DNA from: [Mycobacterium] fortunisiensis
GTDB lineage: Bacteria > Actinomycetota > Actinomycetes > Mycobacteriales > Mycobacteriaceae
DNA: 56,912 nt
Direction: 5' to 3'
NCBI RefSeq assembly: GCF_019050325.1
Contig: NZ_VOMB01000018.1
Location: 1-56,912, forward strand
Numbering within the stretch: the stretch's first letter is position 1; each line of letters begins with the position of its first letter. Of this stretch, positions 33,074 through 41,519 are shown piece by piece. The position numbers and the translations under genes are program-made. The notes below the pieces were generated by a model. That model was not told the origin of the DNA. It searched no databases and saw only the letters and a list, made by a program, of their open reading frames with translations.

Positions 33074-33736
33074 ATGGCGCAGGTGCTGACGGTCAATGTG
33101 GCTCATCCACGACCCAATACCGCTGAGGGACGTGCCGTCACCGGCATCGACAAACGACCGGTGACCGGGGCCGTGGCGGTCCGCGCACCCGGCCCGATGC
33201 ACGGCGGGCTGGGCAGCGGCCTGGTCGGCGACATCATCGGCGACCAGCAGTTCCACGGCGGCGACGACCAGGCGGTCTACGCCTACGCCCGCGAAGACCT
33301 GGACGCTTGGCAGGTCCGACTCGACCGCGAGATCGCCAACGGCGAGTTCGGCGAGAACCTGACCACCGCGGGCATCGATGTCACCAATGCCCTCATCGGT
33401 GAACGCTGGCGGGTCGGGAAGGCCGGGCTCGAGCTCGAGGTATCCCGACCGCGGATCCCGTGCCGGACGTTCGCGAACTGGCTGCAGCTCAACGGATGGG
33501 TGAAAACCTTTACCAGAACCGCCATTCCGGGCGCCTACTTCCGGCTCGTGACACCGGGCTCGGTGGCCGGCGGCGACGACGTCACGGTGACGCACCGGCC
33601 CGACCACGACGTCACCATCGGCGTAGTGTTCCGGGCCCTCACCCTGGAACCCGGACTGCTGCCCCAGATCCTGCGCGCCGACGCGCTGGCCGAACCGATA
33701 CGCGAACTCGCCGAGCGCCGGATCAACGCCGGCTGA
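33074..33736 (+). CDS. MOSC domain protein (YiiM-like)
   Basis: 220 residues. MOSC landmarks: HGGDDQAVYAYAREDLDAW (about 56-74), GEFGENLTT (about 91-99), GERWRVG and SRPRIPCRTFANWL, where the Cys is the conserved MOSC cysteine (about residue 133). MOSC proteins bind molybdenum cofactor or sulfur groups and include YiiM-type N-hydroxylated base reductases. TACCCT lies 7 nt before ATG 33074, indicating a leaderless message. The downstream gene is convergent. Confidence 0.9.
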   Translation: MAQVLTVNVAHPRPNTAEGRAVTGIDKRPVTGAVAVRAPGPMHGGLGSGLVGDIIGDQQFHGGDDQAVYAYAREDLDAWQVRLDREIANGEFGENLTTAGIDVTNALIGERWRVGKAGLELEVSRPRIPCRTFANWLQLNGWVKTFTRTAIPGAYFRLVTPGSVAGGDDVTVTHRPDHDVTIGVVFRALTLEPGLLPQILRADALAEPIRELAERRINAG

Positions 33737-34263
33737 TCACCCGGTGAAGCTCGGCAGCTCGATCCCGACCGCGGCGTTGTCGTCCGGGGTACCGAGCCGA
33801 TAGCCGTAACGGTGCGCGGTGTCGACGAAATGCGCCAGCTCCTGCGCGGTCATCGGTGGCGAGCCCGCGGGGCGACCCACCTCCCGGAAGAAGCGGCCGA
33901 TCCGCGGCGTGGTGATGATCAGATCCACGGCCGGCCGCTCGCCGATGTTGCGGTGGGCTGCGGCGCCTCGCCTGGGATACGGACGTAGTCGCCGGCCCGC
34001 ACGTCGCGCCACTGCAGCCCGTCCTCGCCGGGAATCAGTACCTGGTGGCCGCCGGCCAGGATGTAGAAGTCCTCGAAGTCGTCGTGGCTGTGCAGCGGCA
34101 CCGTCACGCCCGGCGGGATGACCGCGCGCAACACGCAGATCTGATTGTCACCGTCGTCGGCATAGGACAGAAACTCCACCGTGGGGCCCACGGCATCGAG
34201 TGCCGGCAGATCTGTGCCCGCGGCGAGGTCGGCGAGGATGGCCGCCGGGAGTGGCGTGGTCAC
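33737..34263 (-). pseudogene. Cupin-domain gene with a single-base frameshift
   Basis: From ATG 34263 the frame encodes a cupin (VIPPGVTVPLHSHDDFEDFYILAGGHQVLIPGEDGLQWRDVRAGDYVRIPGEAP) and then breaks near 33965. Inserting one base there restores HAHRNIGERPAVDLIITTPRIGRFFREVGRP ... GIELPSFTG to the stop at 33737, giving an intact protein of about 176 residues with the second cupin His motif. The change is a real frameshift or a sequencing error. ATGA overlap with the sigma gene (34260-34263) makes it the last gene of the cupin-HD-sigma operon. If functional it would be a metal-binding cupin, perhaps a sensor. Confidence 0.75.
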
Positions 34264-34805
34264 GATTGACTCCTGTTCTGAAGGGAGCTGCGCAGCTGTT
34301 GCCGGCCGCGGTGCAGCCGCGACATGACAGTGCCCAGCGGGACGTTGGTGACCGCGGCGATTTCCTTGCAGGACATGCCTTCTACGTCCGCCAGGTACAC
34401 CGCGAGGCGATACTGCCGGCGCAAGCCCCGGAACGCGGCGCTGATGTCCGCATCGGGCAGGGCGGCCAGCGCCGACAACTCGGCGGACTGCTGGCTGCCG
34501 TGCACCACCGGCCCGATGTATCGATCGTCGAACTGTTCGATCGGCACCTCGGCCGGCCGGCGCTGACGCTTCCGGTACCGGGTGATCCAGTTGTTCCGCA
34601 GAATCCGGAACAACCAGGCCGACGGGTTCGATCCGTCGGTGAACGTGTGGAAACCGGTGTAGGCGTTGAGCATCGTCTCTTGCACCAGGTCTTCGGCGTC
34701 GTGCCGGTTTCCGGCCAGCCGCAGCGCCGCGACGAACAACCGGTCCGACAGTGGCAGCACATCTCGTTCGAAGCGCCGGTCCAGTGGTGATATCTCCTGC
34801 TTCAC
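34260..34805 (-). CDS. ECF-type RNA polymerase sigma factor
   Basis: 181 residues. Region 2 ([39 protein letters not shown] ... [24 protein letters not shown]) binds the -10 element and region 4 ([37 protein letters not shown], about 140-175) the -35. It resembles SigE/SigH/SigR-type factors. No zinc-binding anti-sigma gene (HxxxCxxC) is adjacent; the neighbouring cupins are the only candidates for a sensor partner. It overlaps the downstream cupin by ATGA and follows the HD gene by 3 nt, so it is co-transcribed with metabolic genes, which is unusual. Confidence 0.9.
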   Translation of the reverse strand: [181 protein letters not shown]

Positions 34806-34808
34806 AGG

Positions 34809-35462
34809 CTATTCCGGCCAGCCGTTCGCGAGGATGACGTCGACGAAGTCGCCTCGCACGAAGGTGTCGTCGAAGTGTGCGAGTACGTCGGCGTTGACCG
34901 TGCCGAACGTCGATCCCGGCCGCTGCCGGACGCCCTCGGTGAAGGCGTGCAGGATCCGGTTCTTGAAATCAGGCCGCGGGTGCACCGTGGTGACGGCGTC
35001 CAGGTCCTGCTCCGTCAGGTCGTCGCGTCCGATACCGAGCACATCGGTCTCGACACCCGCTGTGACAAGCGCGATCTCGGGATCCAGGAACTCCGGGATG
35101 CCGGGGGTGGTGTGCAGGGCGATACCGAGCCACACCTTCTGCGCGGCGGCCTCCTCGACACCGTGCCGCAACAGGAAGTCCCGGGCGGCGTTGGCGCCGT
35201 CGACCTCGAAGCGCAACTGTGAGGTGCTCCGGTAGGGCTCGGTCAGCCCGATGTCGTGGAACATCGCGCCCACGTACAGCAATTCGAGGTCGGGTTGCAG
35301 GCCACGGCGCAGGCCCTGCAGAGCGCCGAAGTAGAACACCCGACGTGAGTGGTGGAACAGCAGATCGTCCTCGACGTCGCGGATGTATTCGGTGACCTCG
35401 CGCACCAGCGCGGTGTCGGGCAACACGATCCCGGCGATGTTGTTGGTCAGTGAAGTCGTCAT
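34809..35462 (-). CDS. HD-domain hydrolase (Ddi2/cyanamide-hydratase-like tentative)
   Basis: 217 residues. HD-domain metal ligands: LLFHHSRRVFYFGAL (about 43-57), AMFHDIGLTE (about 76-85) and IALHTTPGIPEF (about 125-136). The order and the FEVDGANAARDFL segment recall the cyanamide hydratase/Ddi2 group, so hydration of a small cyano compound is possible; this is tentative, since most members are uncharacterised. ATG 35462 has GAGGAG about 6 nt upstream. It is the second gene of a four-gene operon and its stop is 3 nt before the sigma start. Confidence 0.85.
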   Translation of the reverse strand: MTTSLTNNIAGIVLPDTALVREVTEYIRDVEDDLLFHHSRRVFYFGALQGLRRGLQPDLELLYVGAMFHDIGLTEPYRSTSQLRFEVDGANAARDFLLRHGVEEAAAQKVWLGIALHTTPGIPEFLDPEIALVTAGVETDVLGIGRDDLTEQDLDAVTTVHPRPDFKNRILHAFTEGVRQRPGSTFGTVNADVLAHFDDTFVRGDFVDVILANGWPE

Positions 35463-35476
35463 GACTGTCTCCTCGG

Positions 35477-36019
35477 TCAGTGGGTGGGCGGGTTCAGGTG
35501 ATAACGGGCCACGATGTCGTCGAACCATTCCGGTGCCCCATAGGTGAGGCCGTACTTGGCGGACAGCTCGATGAATTCCGGTGTGGTGTGCAGCGCCGGG
35601 GCGTCCGGCCCGGGATCGCCGCTCGAGGTCAGCAGCTCGCCGAGTTCGCGGAAGTAGTTCTCGAAACCGTTTCCGGGCGTGATGACTTCGATGATGCGGC
35701 CCGGTTCGGTACCGGCGTTCCACATGGCGTGCATCTGGCCGCGCGGCTTGGTGATGTAGCCGCCGGGACCCAGCACGACTTCGTTGTCGTCGGAACGGAA
35801 GCCGATCTCACCGGCCAATACGATCGAGTGCTCGTCCTCATGGGTGTGCCGGTGGGCTGCGGTGATCATCCCGACCGCGAAGGGGTGCTCCACGATGGAC
35901 ACCTGGCCGCCGGTGGTCGCACCGGTCAGCTTGAAAACCGCACCGAAGCCGGGGATTTCAGCGATGTCCCCGGCACCCGGCGGAACGACGGTGACGGTGG
36001 CGCCTGCAGTGGATGACAT
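35477..36019 (-). CDS. Cupin-domain protein, first gene of the sigma-factor operon
   Basis: 180 residues. One cupin barrel with the metal motif AAHRHTHEDEHSIVLAGEIGFR and the second motif PRGQMHAMWNAGTEPGRIIEVITPGNGFENYF; the C-terminal 50 residues form a helical tail (TTPEFIELSAKYGLTYG). Such proteins may be dioxygenases, isomerases or ligand sensors. AAGGAGGT is 5 nt before ATG 36019, an excellent RBS that fixes the start. Divergent from a GlxA-type regulator, which may control the operon. Confidence 0.9.
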   Translation of the reverse strand: MSSTAGATVTVVPPGAGDIAEIPGFGAVFKLTGATTGGQVSIVEHPFAVGMITAAHRHTHEDEHSIVLAGEIGFRSDDNEVVLGPGGYITKPRGQMHAMWNAGTEPGRIIEVITPGNGFENYFRELGELLTSSGDPGPDAPALHTTPEFIELSAKYGLTYGAPEWFDDIVARYHLNPPTH

Positions 36020-36091
36020 GTCGACCTCCTTCTTCGCTGTGAACCCAGTCTGCGTCGCGGCTGACCCGCGGACCCATGGCCGATGCGCCAC

Positions 36092-36097
36092 GTTTCC
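36092..36097 (-). promoter_or_regulatory. Possible ECF-type -35 (GGAAAC) upstream of the cupin operon
   Basis: On the minus strand GGGAAAC is followed 16 nt later by GGGTCC, then the cupin gene about 60 nt downstream. GGAA-type -35 elements are characteristic of ECF sigma factors, so the operon might be autoregulated by its own sigma factor. This is a weak, short match. Confidence 0.3.
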
Positions 36098-36121
36098 CAC
36101 AAGAAGCGACACAATGAGCGG

Positions 36122-37093
36122 ATGGCACAAGCGGCAGGGCCACGCGAGATCGCGATCGTGGTCTTCGACGGGATGAAACTGCTGGACGTCGCGGGTCCGG
36201 CCGAGGTGTTCGCCGAAGCCAACCGGTTCGGCGCCGACTACCGCCTGCGCATCGCCTCGGTCGACGGCGCCGATGTCAGCACGTCGATCGGCACGACGTT
36301 CGCGGTGACCGACCGCATCGCCGGGATCGGCCCGGTCGACACCGTGTTGGTCTCCGGCGGCGACAGCCTGGTCGGCCGGCCGATCGACCCCGCCCTGGTG
36401 GCTGCGGTGCGCGAGGTGTCCACACACACCCGCAGGCTGGCCTCGATCTGCACCGGGTCGTTCATCCTGGCCGAGGCCGGCCTGCTCGACGGCCGCCGGG
36501 CCACCACGCATTGGCGCCACGCCCGGCTGCTGGCCCGCGCCTACCCCACGATCTCGGTGGAGCCCGACGCGATCTTCGTCCGCGACCGCGAGATCCACAC
36601 CTCGGCAGGAGTGTCAGCCGGTATCGATCTGGCGCTGGCCCTGGTGGAGGCCGATCACGGGGACGATCTGGTGCGCAATGTGGCGCGGTCGCTGGTGGTG
36701 TATCTCAAGCGGGCCGGTGGCCAGTCCCAGTTCTCCACGCTGGTCGAATCAGATGCCGCCCCGCAGTCGGCGCTACGGAAGGTCACCGAGGCCATCGGGG
36801 CCGATCCCACCGCGAGCCACAGCGTCAAAAGTCTTGCGGCACTGGCATCGCTGAGCACCCGACAACTGACCCGGCTGTTCCAGGCCGAACTCGGTACCAC
36901 CCCGGCGCAGTACGTGGAGATGGTGCGCATCGACGTCGCCCGGGCCGCCCTGGACGCCGGTCGCCAGGTTGGCGACACCGCCGCGCTGGCCGGATTCGGC
37001 AGCGCCGAGACGTTGCGTCGGGTGTTCGTCAAACACCTGGGGGTGTCACCCAAGGCCTACCGCGATCGGTTTCGCACCACGTCCGACGCCTGA
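36122..37093 (+). CDS. GlxA-family AraC-type regulator with DJ-1/PfpI domain
   Basis: 323 residues. The N-terminal class I glutamine amidotransferase-like (DJ-1/PfpI) domain includes IAIVVFDGMKLLDVAGPAEVF and the nucleophile-elbow-type LASICTGSFILAEAG (Cys about 112); the C-terminal AraC helix-turn-helix pair is SVKSLAALASLSTRQLTRLFQAELGTTPAQYVE ... VGDTAALAGFGSAETLRRVF. It senses a metabolite and regulates nearby genes, most simply the divergent cupin-HD-sigma operon. ATG 36122 gives the family-typical N-terminus. Confidence 0.92.
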   Translation: MAQAAGPREIAIVVFDGMKLLDVAGPAEVFAEANRFGADYRLRIASVDGADVSTSIGTTFAVTDRIAGIGPVDTVLVSGGDSLVGRPIDPALVAAVREVSTHTRRLASICTGSFILAEAGLLDGRRATTHWRHARLLARAYPTISVEPDAIFVRDREIHTSAGVSAGIDLALALVEADHGDDLVRNVARSLVVYLKRAGGQSQFSTLVESDAAPQSALRKVTEAIGADPTASHSVKSLAALASLSTRQLTRLFQAELGTTPAQYVEMVRIDVARAALDAGRQVGDTAALAGFGSAETLRRVFVKHLGVSPKAYRDRFRTTSDA

Positions 37094-37102
37094 GCCACCC
37101 GC

Positions 37103-37792
37103 TCAGATCCAGCGCGGCAGCTCCTTGCCGATCAGCGGTGCGATCTTGTCAGCCATGTAGGCGTGACCGGCGTCGGTCGGGTGGATGCCGTCGGCCCCGA
37201 TCAACTCGGGGTTGTCGAAGAACCAGCGGTCGGCGATCGGATCGATGAACGTGGCCCCCACCAACTCGGCCTCGTTCCGCAGAATATCGCGGATGGCCAG
37301 CAGATTCGGCGGCACCTCGGGATTCACCCACGGCGGTCCGATCACCAGCATCCGGGCGGCCGGGGCGGTCTGGCGGGCGTGGGCCAGGGCATCGTGGCTC
37401 AACCGGGTGACCGCGCCGAGGTCGGCATCCTTGTCGTTGCGGGACCCGAAGAAGACGATCAACGCGTCGTCGGGCCGCACCGCCCGGGGGGTCAGGTCGG
37501 CGAAGATGCTGCCGTGGTTGCCGCGGGCGACGTACCCGGCGCCGCCTTCGGCCACCACGTCGGCGTCCACCTGCACCCCGCGCTGCGCCAACTTCTGCCA
37601 GGTCAGTGTCGCCCAGTTCCTCGGCCCCATCCCGCCTTCGGCGAGCATGCCCGTGGTGTAGGAGTCGCCGATCACCGCGATGTGGCTGATCTGGGGATCC
37701 AGCCCGGAGTTGACATAGCGCTGCTGCGGCGCCTGCGCGAACAGCCCGACCAGAAGGCCGAGTGAGACGATGAAAGTGGTCAGACGACTCAC
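37103..37792 (-). CDS. Secreted SGNH/GDSL-type esterase or lipase
   Basis: 229 residues with an N-terminal signal/anchor (FIVSLGLLVGLFAQ). SGNH blocks: block I IAVIGDSYTTGML (Ser in GDSY), block III Asn in FFGSRNDKD, block V DGIHPTDAGHAYMA (Asp and His). It should hydrolyse an ester or remove acetyl groups in the envelope. GTG 37792 has GGAG 6 nt upstream; an in-frame GTG four codons before is possible. Its stop is 9 bp from that of the convergent regulator. Confidence 0.88.
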   Translation of the reverse strand: MSRLTTFIVSLGLLVGLFAQAPQQRYVNSGLDPQISHIAVIGDSYTTGMLAEGGMGPRNWATLTWQKLAQRGVQVDADVVAEGGAGYVARGNHGSIFADLTPRAVRPDDALIVFFGSRNDKDADLGAVTRLSHDALAHARQTAPAARMLVIGPPWVNPEVPPNLLAIRDILRNEAELVGATFIDPIADRWFFDNPELIGADGIHPTDAGHAYMADKIAPLIGKELPRWI

Positions 37793-37968
37793 TGCAACCT
37801 CCACTGCCGGCGAGACCCCATCTGCCCCGTACCGCGATACCGGGACAGCCTATGGGGTGAACCCCGGCCGCACCCAGGCAGCCGGTGACACAGCGATAAC
37901 AAGGGCATAACAACCTGTCGCACAGCGCGTTTGGATGGTTACAGATGGCTCCGGATGGTTACCATCCG

Positions 37969-39183
37969 TCACCCCGCACGGGCGGAAACCTCGTCGCTTC
38001 GGTCCTGCGGCTCGGTGTCGATCCGGTGCAGCTTCGGGTTGGCCTGCTCGACCGGCCGGATGTCGACCATCCTGCGCATCCACCTTCGAGCCGGCTCCTC
38101 GACCCAGTGGTACAGGATGACCGCGCCGACGAGCGATATCGCCAACAGCGCCAGCAGCGTCGCCTTACCCGAGAGCGTGGGTGTCAGGGTGAGCTCGAAT
38201 TGCCTGGTGGTCCAGATCCAGGCGGTGTGCACCAACTCGTGCACCATGTACAGCCCGAACGATACCTGTCCCCCGTAGACGAGCAGCCGGGTCGACAGGA
38301 GCGCGGGCAGGGTGCCGACCCCGATCGCCAGCGCCACCACCTGTGGCACGAACAGGATGTCGACGACGCCGCCGGCGTCACCGATGGTGTTCAACGGATG
38401 CGCGTCGAAGAAGTACAGCCCGCCGACGATGACCGCGCTCAGCACGATCGACAGGTAACCGGCGGTGCGCCGGGTCCGGTCCGTCAGATGCAGTTTGCGC
38501 ACCGCTGCGCAGGCCAGCGCGCCGGCGGTGAACTGCATGATGATCCTGGGCAGCCAACTCCATGGGGTGTAGAAGTGGCCCGTGGCCAACAGCAACACCA
38601 CCGGTGGCAGCGTCGCGGCGACGGCCAGCAGCACCAGGCTGCGCGCCCGGGTGGCCCGGGCGATCCGGAAGATCACCAGGATCAGCGCACCGAACAACAG
38701 GTAGGCCAGCCACTCGGCACTGATCGACCATGCGGGTCCGTCCCAGCTCGACCCGTCGAAATACGGCTCGAACCACAGTTGGACCAGAAACAGCTGGCGT
38801 ATGTAGCTGACGGCGTTGTAGCCGCTGGTGTCTTCCGGTGGGATGTGGCCGACGTTGAGGGTGAAGATCAACCACAGGGCCGCCAGGTGCAGGGTGACGA
38901 GGTAGACCGGCCATACCCGCGACAACCGCAGCCACAGGAAGTGCAATGTGGCCCGGGTGTCCCAGGTGGGTCCCATTCGATCGATGTAGTTCCACGTCAG
39001 CACGAACCCGCTGAGGATGAAGAACAGGTCGACGCCTTGGGCGCCGCAATCGAGAACCGGGGCAAGGGCCTTGGTGAAATCCGGTGCGACCTGGTAGAGC
39101 AGGGGCCGGAAGTGGAACAGCACCACCCAGACCGCTGCGACGATGCGCAGTCCCGTCAGGGCCCTGATCTCTGCGCCGCGCAC
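37969..39183 (-). CDS. Acyltransferase 3 family membrane protein
   Basis: About 404 residues, ten or so membrane segments. The family signature is present: EIRALTGLRIVAAVWVVLFHF with the conserved His, then GAQGVDLFFILSGFVLTWNY, LRLSRVWPVYLVTL and WSISAEWLAYLLF. Such enzymes O-acylate sugars or lipids of the envelope at the membrane. GTG 39183 is preferred because GGAAAAGGG lies just upstream and it opens the family N-terminus; a further in-frame GTG at 39303 would add 40 residues. An intergenic region of about 175 nt precedes the GDSL gene. Confidence 0.88.
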   Translation of the reverse strand: MRGAEIRALTGLRIVAAVWVVLFHFRPLLYQVAPDFTKALAPVLDCGAQGVDLFFILSGFVLTWNYIDRMGPTWDTRATLHFLWLRLSRVWPVYLVTLHLAALWLIFTLNVGHIPPEDTSGYNAVSYIRQLFLVQLWFEPYFDGSSWDGPAWSISAEWLAYLLFGALILVIFRIARATRARSLVLLAVAATLPPVVLLLATGHFYTPWSWLPRIIMQFTAGALACAAVRKLHLTDRTRRTAGYLSIVLSAVIVGGLYFFDAHPLNTIGDAGGVVDILFVPQVVALAIGVGTLPALLSTRLLVYGGQVSFGLYMVHELVHTAWIWTTRQFELTLTPTLSGKATLLALLAISLVGAVILYHWVEEPARRWMRRMVDIRPVEQANPKLHRIDTEPQDRSDEVSARAG

Positions 39184-39307
39184 AACACCCTTTTCCGTAT
39201 CGACCCAACTGCTTTCGTGACGTCGGGCCGAGAGTAGCAGCGCGGCGGTGCGCACCGAGTCGGCCACGCGGTGGCTACTCCTGAGAGAAACCCGCGTGAC
39301 CACCGGA

Positions 39308-39895
39308 TCAGGGCATCGGTACCTGCGACCCGTCGTAATTACGGGCGTTGTTGTTGAGGGTGTTCAGCCAGGCCCGAAGCTTGGCCTGCCCCACCAGTGC
39401 GGGGATGGGACCGTTGGGCTGGGCGTCCGGGGCGGCATCGGTCATCTGCCACGTTTGGCACCCGCTGGTCTTGAACGCCTTGTCGGTGGCCTCGATCGCG
39501 ACCACCTGCGGCTTCTTCGTGAATGCGTTGTCGATGACGTCACCGCCGTGCAGATCGGCCATCCGCTTCCAGTAGCAGGTGCCGTCGGCGACCGGGCCGG
39601 CCGACGCGTAATTGCCCGGTTGGATGTCGGTACCGACGACGAAGATGCCGTCATGGTCCATGGTCGTCGCGGGTGCGGCGGGTCCGGCTGGAGTCGTGGC
39701 GGGACCAGCTGGGGCCGCGGGAGCGTCGGGCCCGGCCGGAGCCGCGGCGGCGGCATCGGGCGCCGGACCGGGAGCCGGGCCCGGTGCGGGACCGGGGGCC
39801 GGTACCGGATCGGCACCGGCGACACCGCTGAACGCCCCACCTGCGGACACCACCACCGCGGCGGCAGCAACGATCACGGCATTCGTCAACTTCAT
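39308..39895 (-). CDS. Secreted Ala/Pro-rich protein
   Basis: 195 residues. Signal peptide (AVIVAAAAVVVSAGGAFSGVAGA), a low-complexity Pro/Ala/Gly tract with the repeat PAPGPAPGPAPG (about 33-80), then a conserved globular part: DGIFVVGTDIQPGNYASAG, GTCYWKRMADLHGG, and GCQTWQMTDAAP with two cysteines that may pair. Related C-terminal segments occur in mycobacterial exported proteins of unknown function. The ATG overlaps, on the opposite strand, an ATG of the nucleotide-pyrophosphatase-like frame. Confidence 0.8.
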   Translation of the reverse strand: MKLTNAVIVAAAAVVVSAGGAFSGVAGADPVPAPGPAPGPAPGPAPDAAAAAPAGPDAPAAPAGPATTPAGPAAPATTMDHDGIFVVGTDIQPGNYASAGPVADGTCYWKRMADLHGGDVIDNAFTKKPQVVAIEATDKAFKTSGCQTWQMTDAAPDAQPNGPIPALVGQAKLRAWLNTLNNNARNYDGSQVPMP

Positions 39896-39944
39896 GAAAA
39901 TCGAGCGTACCGGCTGTGTCGGAGTGATCGGGCACACTTGCGAT

Positions 39945-41102
39945 GTGCAGCTGCCGCACCCCGATCCCGATGTGCCGCACCTGGCCGACGTCGTGCCCTC
40001 GGTCCTGTCCGCGATGGGTGTCGGCGGATTCGAGCCCCGGATCAGCTGGCCGGGCCCGGTCCGCGGGGCCTGCGTCCTGTTGATCGATGGGCTGGGCGCC
40101 GAACTGCTGACCGCCCACGGTGCCGACGCGCCGGTGATGACGGCGCTGGCCGACCGGACACCGGGCACGCTGCAGGTCGGCTTCCCGGCCACCACCGCGG
40201 CCGGTCTGGCGGCGATCGGCACCGGTTGCCGCTCGGGCGAGCACGGTTTCGTCGGCTATACGTTCCGTCTTCCCGAGGCCGGCCCGGACGTCGACGTGAT
40301 CAACGCGCTGCGCTGGCGCCCGCACCCATGGGGCCCGGACCTGCGCGAGACGGTGCTCCCGGAACGCGTTCAGCCACTGCCCACCACGTTGCAGCGCGCC
40401 GAGGCGGCGGGGTTCGCCGTATCGGTCGTTTCGGGCGCGGAATATGCCGGTTCCGGGCTGACCAGGGCGGTCTTGCGGGGCGGGCGCTACGTCGGGACGC
40501 ACGCCCTGGGTGACCTCGCGGCCGCGGTCAGCGCGGTCGTCGCCGACGGCGGCTTCTGCTACGGCTATCACGCCGACCTCGATCTCGTCGGCCACCTGCA
40601 CGGGCCGGGCTCGGCGCCGTGGCGGATGCAGCTGCGCCAGGTCGATCGTCTGGTGGAGTCGGTGCTGGAAACCCTGCCGTCGGACTGCCTGCTCACCGTG
40701 GTGGCCGACCACGGGATGGTCGCTGTCGACGAAGCCTCGGCAATCGACATCGACGAATGTCGGCCCCTGCGAGATGGCGTGGTCGCCGTCGGGGGCGAGG
40801 TGCGGGCGCGGCACCTCTACACCGCCACCGGCGCGGTCGACGACGTGCTCGCGGCGTGGCGGACCACGCTGGGAGACGCGGCATGGGTGGTGTCGAGCGA
40901 CGAGGCGATCGCGGCGGGATGGTTCGGCCCACGGGTGCGCGACGACGTGCGGCCCCGCATCGGCGACGTGGTGGTGGCCGCCCGCGGGTCGACCGCATTG
41001 GTGCGGCGCAGTGTCGAGCCGGTGGAGTCGGCATTGATCGGCCATCACGGTTCGCTGACCAGTGCCGAACAACGCGTGCCGCTGCTGTCGGCGAGAAGTT
41101 GA
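39945..41102 (+). CDS. Alkaline phosphatase superfamily phosphodiesterase/pyrophosphatase
   Basis: About 385 residues. Metal-site landmarks: VLLIDGLGAELL (first Asp), VGFPATTAAGLAAIGTG with the nucleophile Thr, HADLDLVGHLHGPGS (second Asp and His) and TVVADHGMVAV (Asp-His). The layout is that of nucleotide pyrophosphatase/phosphodiesterases such as actinobacterial AP-superfamily proteins. The start is uncertain: GTG 39945 is chosen because it opens the conserved part (VQLPHPDPDVPHLADVVPSVL); ATG 39894 is possible. Followed by a DUF732 gene. Confidence 0.85.
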   Translation: MQLPHPDPDVPHLADVVPSVLSAMGVGGFEPRISWPGPVRGACVLLIDGLGAELLTAHGADAPVMTALADRTPGTLQVGFPATTAAGLAAIGTGCRSGEHGFVGYTFRLPEAGPDVDVINALRWRPHPWGPDLRETVLPERVQPLPTTLQRAEAAGFAVSVVSGAEYAGSGLTRAVLRGGRYVGTHALGDLAAAVSAVVADGGFCYGYHADLDLVGHLHGPGSAPWRMQLRQVDRLVESVLETLPSDCLLTVVADHGMVAVDEASAIDIDECRPLRDGVVAVGGEVRARHLYTATGAVDDVLAAWRTTLGDAAWVVSSDEAIAAGWFGPRVRDDVRPRIGDVVVAARGSTALVRRSVEPVESALIGHHGSLTSAEQRVPLLSARS

Positions 41103-41135
41103 CCAACCGCACATCCGGAACAGGCTTAGATGGGC

Positions 41136-41141
41136 TAAGAT
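41136..41141 (+). promoter_or_regulatory. -10 box TAAGAT of the DUF732 gene
   Basis: TAAGAT ends 7 nt before ATG 41149 and there is no Shine-Dalgarno, so the transcript should be leaderless or nearly so. A related TTAGAT lies 10 nt further upstream. Confidence 0.6.
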
Positions 41142-41148
41142 TCACCGC

Positions 41149-41481
41149 ATGAAGCTTGCAGGGCTGGCAGTGATCGGTGCCGCGGCGGCTATCGCCTTCG
41201 CCGCTCCCGCACACGCCGAGATTGATACTGATTTCGCCAATGAGCTGCACACCTTCGGCATTTACGGGCCGCGTGACTACAACGCCTGGATCGCCAAGAT
41301 CGCGTGCAAACGGCTCCACAACGGCGTCGATCACAACGCGCAGGATTCGGTGAATTTCGTGGCCAAGCAACTGGACCGGGACAGCACCACCGCGCAGGCA
41401 TGGCAGTTCCTTGGTACCGCAATCAACTACTACTGCCCCGATCAGCGCTTTGTCTACGAACAGGCCGCCACGCGGCCGTAG
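41149..41481 (+). CDS. DUF732 family secreted protein
   Basis: 110 residues. Signal peptide (LAGLAVIGAAAAIAFAAPAHA, cleavage after AHA near residue 24) and a helical mature domain with the DUF732 pattern DTDFANELHTFGIYGPRDYNAWIAKIACKRL ... AQAWQFLGTAINYYCPDQ, including two cysteines (IACKR and YYCPD) that probably form a disulfide. Function unknown; the family is common and secreted in mycobacteria. The promoter TAAGAT is immediately upstream. Confidence 0.9.
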   Translation: MKLAGLAVIGAAAAIAFAAPAHAEIDTDFANELHTFGIYGPRDYNAWIAKIACKRLHNGVDHNAQDSVNFVAKQLDRDSTTAQAWQFLGTAINYYCPDQRFVYEQAATRP

Positions 41482-41519
41482 TCTGAGCCCTGAGCCGGAT
41501 CCGAGAGTTTTGGAGCGAG

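Noticed and set aside
36020..36121. Clear operator for the GlxA regulator between the divergent genes
   Set aside because: No convincing inverted repeat was found in this gap; only a weak ECF-like GGAAAC was seen.
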